Below, piece after piece: positions 58,522-64,000 of a stretch of DNA of 64,000 bases (position 1 is its first letter; every line of letters begins with the position of its first letter). Source of the stretch: Lycocorax pyrrhopterus obiensis. Its lineage: Eukaryota > Chordata > Aves > Passeriformes > Paradisaeidae. Position numbers and translations under genes: made by a program. Under the pieces are notes generated by a model. The model was given only the letters and a program-made list of their open reading frames with translations. It had not been told where the DNA came from and did not search any database. The stretch covers positions 89,659,047 through 89,723,046 of the forward strand of contig JACSVZ010000004.1 of the NCBI GenBank assembly GCA_014706295.1. Reading direction: 5' to 3'.

Positions 58522-61246
58522 ACTCTCATCTACTACAGGCATTCAGCTGTGAAATAATTACTCCACTGACCTCGTTTTACCACTGACATCTATGAGAGCA
58601 GAGATTTATCAAGGCTGAGTGCTTCTGAAAATCTCACCTTTAGTGTCAGTAAGAAAACCTGCCTATTCCAGATTCTCACTTCACCTGATACTTTAAGGAA
58701 CTACCACAAAGTCCTGTGATAGCCCCACCAAAGTTGGAGGGGCAAGGAAGGGAGAAGAGAAGAGAAAGGATAAGGAGACATAAATAACCTTTTCTTTCCT
58801 GCACCTGTACAGAAAAAGTTCTTCAGTAAAAACATCCCATTCTGCTTGTAAAAGTTAATCAGGTCTTTAAATTTATGCCTGAATATTATTTATGATTATT
58901 AATTCTATTTCAAACTGGTTTTAATGTGCAAATTAAAGCATCACACTCTAACAAAGAACGTGGTGATGGATTTTGCTGACAGTAGTACAATGACTAAATG
59001 AATCTATCTTTTTATTACCATTTTAATAATATATTGAGCAAAACTTCTGAATACATAGTGGATCTGTCAGAGGCTTTACGTAGCAAAAGCTATCACCCTG
59101 AAGATAAAGGGCAAGACTGCCACCAGCCAAACAAAAGTGTGGCTCTATCTTGAACACACATGAACAAGACTTGCTGAGAAGAGTTATAAACTTACTGAAA
59201 GCATCTGGAAAAAGGAGGTAACAAAAGTTCACCTTTCCATACCCAGTGCAAAGTGGTAGTTGAGTAAATAGAATACAATAATGTTTTAAAAATGCCAAAC
59301 ACTCTGCAAACACTTTTTTTCCTCATGAAGTATTTCAACTACATATAAAAGGCATTTCTGTATAAGCAGGAGTTTCCTCCTGCATTATGGGGAAGCAACA
59401 TGCTTATGGATTTGGGGTGGGTTGAGAGCAAGACCTGATGTTGTGAAACTCCTAGTGAAGCAATGAAAGTGAAAGATGACACAAATTGGATCCATAAAGG
59501 CAGACTTCATTCATGTTAAACATAAAACCAAGTTAAAGTTGTGCTATGTACTGCTGTTTCTGCAAGTGAACTTTCTTTTGTAAAGACATCGTATATCAGA
59601 ACATCATTTTTAATGGGTCTTACATGTGTTTTCATAACAAAAATAATGAGGATAATGTGAGAAGAGAATTAAGAGACCTTTGTATGGATTTTAATTTTAC
59701 TTTCCTTACAGCACAGTATTCCAGAGAGTAGAATATTTTGGCCCACTGTTCTTTAACACCATGTCACAAGACAGAAATACTAATTCAAAACAATATTTTA
59801 CTAAGCTAACGACACTTAAACAGAAATAATGTTTTAACTACAGATTTTCATCTTTCCAATGTCTAATCAGAAAATATCTTTATTATAAAATTTTTTCATA
59901 TTGCAGCTAGTAATATTTTATATAAATATAGCCAAAATTTATTAAAGAACAACTAGAACTGTATTTTCTCATATTAGTCTAACCTGATCCATAGAGTCAA
60001 ACCCCAAGAAATAGATGTGCTTAAACAAAACAGCTATTTATTTCCTTGGATATGAGCCTTGATTTTCAAATTGGTCCATATTAAAATAATCTGGAAGTTT
60101 AAGTCTCCTAGGGAGTTAAGAAAAAGAATTTTACTTACAAAGGCACACTTCTGGTCTTCTGTAAGTCTGTCTCAAGGGTTAGTTTCTGTTCATTCCTCCT
60201 TCCCCTGGTCAAAATGAGCATTTAGTGATATCAAATATAGTACTGCAGAAACACAGAACATGACATAAATGCAGAAAGGGACGTTGATAAACGGACTCAT
60301 TTTTATAACCTGCAGTGCAGAGCACTATTGAGTGCCTTTAGGATGGCCCATTCTCTATATTGGTTTCCCCTGCACACTTCTATAAAATAGTTGTGTTGCA
60401 CACATATGAATTAATTGTCATTGCTTTTCTGGTTTCATTTACTCATCCAATGGTTTGAAAGTCTCCAAAGATATTGCAATACCTGTTTTTAAAGACTGTC
60501 AACACATCTAAATGCCATTTTACAAGTCATGCTTTTGAGTCTCCTGCCAAAAATATATAGTAGTTTTCAGTCTATACATTAGGAGAACATTATTTGTTTC
60601 TTATGTCACAAATGCAGGGTCCGTTCTTTACATAGCCTGTGTATACTGTTTCAATTCTATTCCCTCAGCCATTTTATTTACTTCTGCATACATCATTTCA
60701 ATCTTATCTTTTGTAGAGGTCATTGGCAGTGGCAGCTTATCACTTCTGGCATGAATTTGTTTGCACGTGTCTAATGGATTGCTTGTCTTCCACAAATTTC
60801 AGAGGGAAATCTTACCTTTAGTGTCAGTGAGGAGGCTTTTCTAAACACAGAGGTCTCAGACATGACAATTCTGGTTATGAAGTGTTGGTTTGGTTTGAAA
60901 GCACTATTTTTCTTTAGTTTTGATTGGTATTTCAGCATACTTCAGTCTGAACACACTATCGGTGAACCAGCAAATTGTATTTTTGCAGCACCCAAAGCAC
61001 TCTACTATGTGAGACAGGTAGGTCCACAATGGACATACCTGATCTGTTTTTTTTGTGCAGAGCAAGCAAACAGGGTGTGTTAAGTAAGAAAAAATGAATT
61101 CTAACAATAACACCAGAAACTGTTCCTACTTCAGGTCTCTACACCCTATTTGGTATTTTGTGGGGAGTTTTATGTGTAGCTAGAGTGGCACTTTGCATGT
61201 GAACATAGACACACAAAACCACGTTGACACTTCTTATCTGTTTTCT

Positions 61247-61268
61247 ATGCACAAATATATTTGTGCAT
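61247..61268. repeat. Perfect 22-bp palindrome
   Basis: Half-site ATGCACAAATA followed directly by its reverse complement TATTTGTGCAT. It could extrude a short cruciform or bind a dimeric factor. Confidence 0.9.
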
Positions 61269-62564
61269 GTGAATCAAAATGCATAAAAATTACATGATGT
61301 ATTTCATGCACATTAGTTGTGCTGATAAAAAAAAAAAATAGCTGAGTATCATTCTGAATATAATGAGAACTAGAAGCAGTCCCCCAAGACAGATGCAATA
61401 TGTCCATCAGGTAATTGACGCTATGTTGTGAAAGCAGCAGTTACTGCATTTGCTGAACTCTAATTTACTGTCAGTGTTTTGCTTCTGTTAATGCTTCTTG
61501 AGTATGCTTTTCACATCTACCCCAAAGAAAAGGGAGATGCTAATTTAAGGAATGACAAGTTGCCATTCAGCTGATCACTAATATTGTCATCTCTACGAGG
61601 CTATGTCTTCCTAATTCCTACTGAGTTCAAAACCCAGGGGAACATCAGATCACTGCCTATCACAGAAACAAGGTGCCAAGCTTGCTCCTTCATTCAACAT
61701 TGGTTTCTCTTGTTCAGTGAAAACTGTAATCAAAGGATTCCCATACATGGAAGACATATCTACTCCTTGGTCAGCTGTTTCTGCAAAGGAAGCAGTTCCC
61801 CATTCTTGTGAAATTCCTGCAGGTTCTGTTGAGTACATTAGCTTACACTAACTAGGTTGTCAGTACAGAACTACTACACCAGTCAGCTAAACATTCACAT
61901 AGTTGAAATTCTAATACAGTCCTGAGCTTATTTTACTGAGTAAGATGGTTTTGCTCGACTCTTCTTACCTGGCAGTGTTTACCTGTGTTTCTTTCTGATC
62001 TTCTTGATATTACACCCTTTGTTGGTTTTGTTGAAGTTTATTAACAAAAATTTTCTCTAATCCTTAGCTCCATTTACCTTAAATATCAAAGACAACAGAG
62101 TGAATTCTTCAAACAGTAACAATTGTTTTCTACATGAGGAACTTGAACATAGAGATAAAATTAGCTCAAAAAGACTAGACCCTAAACTTAATTTTATTTT
62201 TATTAAATTTTAGTAACTTTTTTCCTTTTTTCATTTGAAAAATATGTTTAAAATTTAATTTTATCATTAACATTTTTAATGTTTTTATTAAACTTTCATT
62301 TAAATCCAAAGAAGGTTAGTAAAAAATAACTGCAACTGACACAAAAAATATCATAGGTTATTTCTTCATATTTCTTAATTTTTATGTTCAGTCTAATGTT
62401 ACTCTGTTAACATGTACAATTAACTCAGATTTATTCGCTTAAACAAAGAAGAAAAAGACACATTGTAATCTGATAACTGCAATTTTTCACATGCATAAAT
62501 ATATGAACTTGAAAAATGCTTTTATGTAATTAGTCATTTTAGATAGGGGTAAAAGAATGTAAGA

Positions 62565-63405
62565 AAATCTGGAAATCTTTTGGACAAAACAAAATCTGTC
62601 CAACCTGTTGAGGTCCTTCTGAAGGGCTGCCCAGCCCTCTGGGATATTGGCCATTCCTCCAAGCTTTGTGTTTTCAGTGAACTTGCTGAGGAGTCATCAG
62701 CCTCTTCATCCAAGTCATTGATTAATAAATTAAAGAATACTGGGCTCAGTACTGAACCCTGGGGGACACTGCTCGTGACAGACATGTGCCACTGATTTTA
62801 CCCTCTGGGCTCTGCCATTCAGCCAGTTGTCAATCCATTTCATTGTCCACTCATCCAGTCCATCCTGAGTTTGCCTACGAGGATGCTGTGAGAGACAGTG
62901 TCAAAAGCCTTGCTGAAGTCAAGGTAGACAATATCCCGTGCTTTCCCCTTATCCCTCCAGGTACATTTTTCATCATAGAAAGAAGTCTGGTTGGTCAAGC
63001 ATGATTTACCTTTAGTGAATCCATTCTGACTACTCCTGATCACCTTCTTGTCATCCACATGGATAGAGATGGCCTCCATAATGAGGCATTCCATCACCTC
63101 TCCAGGGATTGAGGTGAGGCTGACTGGCCAGTAATTTCCTAGGTCATCCTTCTTGTCCTTTCTGAAGATTGGAGTGAGATTTGCTTTCTTCCAGTCCTCA
63201 GACACCTCTCTTAATCCCCAAGACCTTTCAATGGAGATCATGAGTGGCCTAACTTTGGTGTCGACCAGCTCTCTCAGCACTCATGGATGCATTCCAACAG
63301 GGCCCATGGACTTGTGGATGTCAAGTTTGCCTGCTCATAATTGCCGTCTGATCTCTCAGGCTGGTCATGCTGGAGCACAAAGCTCCTCATGTGCCTAAGG
63401 GACAT
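62565..63405 (-). mobile_element. CR1 LINE internal fragment, RT domain
   Basis: Minus-strand CR1 coding fragment. The frame 62840-63280 (146 codons) shows WKKANLTPIF, NYWPVSLTSIPGEVMECLI, FTKGKSCLTNQTSFYDE and the RT motif A segment YLDFSKAFDTVSH with its catalytic Asp. Another frame (62534-62785) carries the next motif, VPQGSVLSPVFFNLLIND, so at least one frameshift separates them. It has neither the CR1 3' tail nor a 5' end, unlike the other copies, so a deletion or rearrangement removed the 3' side. Confidence 0.94.
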
Positions 63406-64000
63406 ATAGTGTCTTTCACCACAATTTTAAGAACTAAGTGGCTAAACCTAGCTGTGTAACTAAAGTACGTCATTTTGGATCTGAGTCACTTTTAAATAAA
63501 CAGGGAACACCTCTGTAGAAATCCAACCTTTTGATGCTGGGCCATTGTGAATCTAGGAATCCAAATCAACTGCACAAAGAGAGAATGAAATGTCAATGCT
63601 GACATGGGCATTGAGAAGGGGGGCTAGAAACCTAAGGAGCAACCCCCTATCTTCTTTAGACATATGCAGTTCTGCGCAAATAAACAGCACAAAGGAGTGT
63701 AAAACGGAGGGTTAAAATAACTTTCACACTTGCAGCCATCAAGCTGGGATGCACCTCAGATCTTCTTTAAGAAAAGTCTCTTTTTCTCTGGTATTAAGAA
63801 ACTTTTGTTTGCAAACTCCTTAGCACTACAGGAATGCCAGTATTACATTGTGAAAACAAGTACCCAATATAAAAAAGACAGTCAATTTACTTAGTGTTGG
63901 CTAGAAACCTGAGAGGAAAATAGCACTACCTCTTCTTTTTTTCTCTCCCAAGGTAGAATCTGGGTCATATATTAATTCATACAGTGAATGTCTTATCTTT
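63406..64000. other. Non-coding stretch to window end
   Basis: No gene or repeat recognised. Confidence 0.5.

Larger units (their letters stand above)
57471..62564. other. AT-rich non-coding stretch
   Basis: No supported gene. It includes a poly-A/AAAG tract (58483-58521) and a 22-bp perfect palindrome (61247-61268). Open frames are below 100 codons. Confidence 0.5.

Overview
The window reads as non-coding avian nuclear DNA. The diagnosis rests on at least eleven fragments of the bird/reptile LINE CR1, most ending in the CR1 3' octamer array (ATTCTATG-type units), and on several avian-type endogenous-retrovirus LTRs in an AT-rich background. No host exon, tRNA, rRNA or other functional host gene could be supported on either strand; open frames longer than 100 codons lie in retroelements, in a low-complexity pyrimidine tract, or in a GC-rich proviral interior. 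Order or species cannot be fixed by eye.

Layout. 1-3.6 kb: plain AT-rich DNA. 3.6-4.8 kb: a CR1 split by a solo LTR (family F) with a perfect 5-bp target duplication. 7.7-8.1 kb: CR1. 9.1-9.85 kb: a 747-bp, almost pure pyrimidine tract made mainly of CCCTT units. 10.0-11.0 kb: a second F LTR. 11.8-13.9 kb: a nest of three LTRs (E inside D inside C) followed by CR1. 16.0-16.8 kb: CR1, then a GC-rich patch and a possible LTR-like piece. 21.27-25.95 kb: a provirus (family A) with both LTRs, a tRNA-Lys-like primer site, a broken gag-like frame and a polypurine tract. Its interior is occupied by the LTR of another retrovirus family (B), which carries an exact 18-base tRNA-Val primer site, and by a CpG-rich, proline-rich segment.

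26-31 kb and 36-50 kb are long AT-rich stretches with few repeats, consistent with gene desert or a very long intron. CR1 fragments recur at 31.0-32.4, 34.2, 35.2, 35.4, 50.9, 56.6 and 62.6 kb. Truncated LTR ends lie at 39.7 kb (D) and 52.2 kb (C). Microsatellites occur at 33.7 kb (ATTC) and 40.9 kb (AC).

Nothing here forms an operon, defence system or other multi-gene pathway. The points of interest are the nested transposon history, the chimeric provirus with two different tRNA primer sites, the long pyrimidine/G-quadruplex-type repeat, and a few candidate regulatory motifs. Family letters A-F are local labels; no repeat library was searched, so recognition rests on visible structure and general knowledge of CR1 and avian LTRs.
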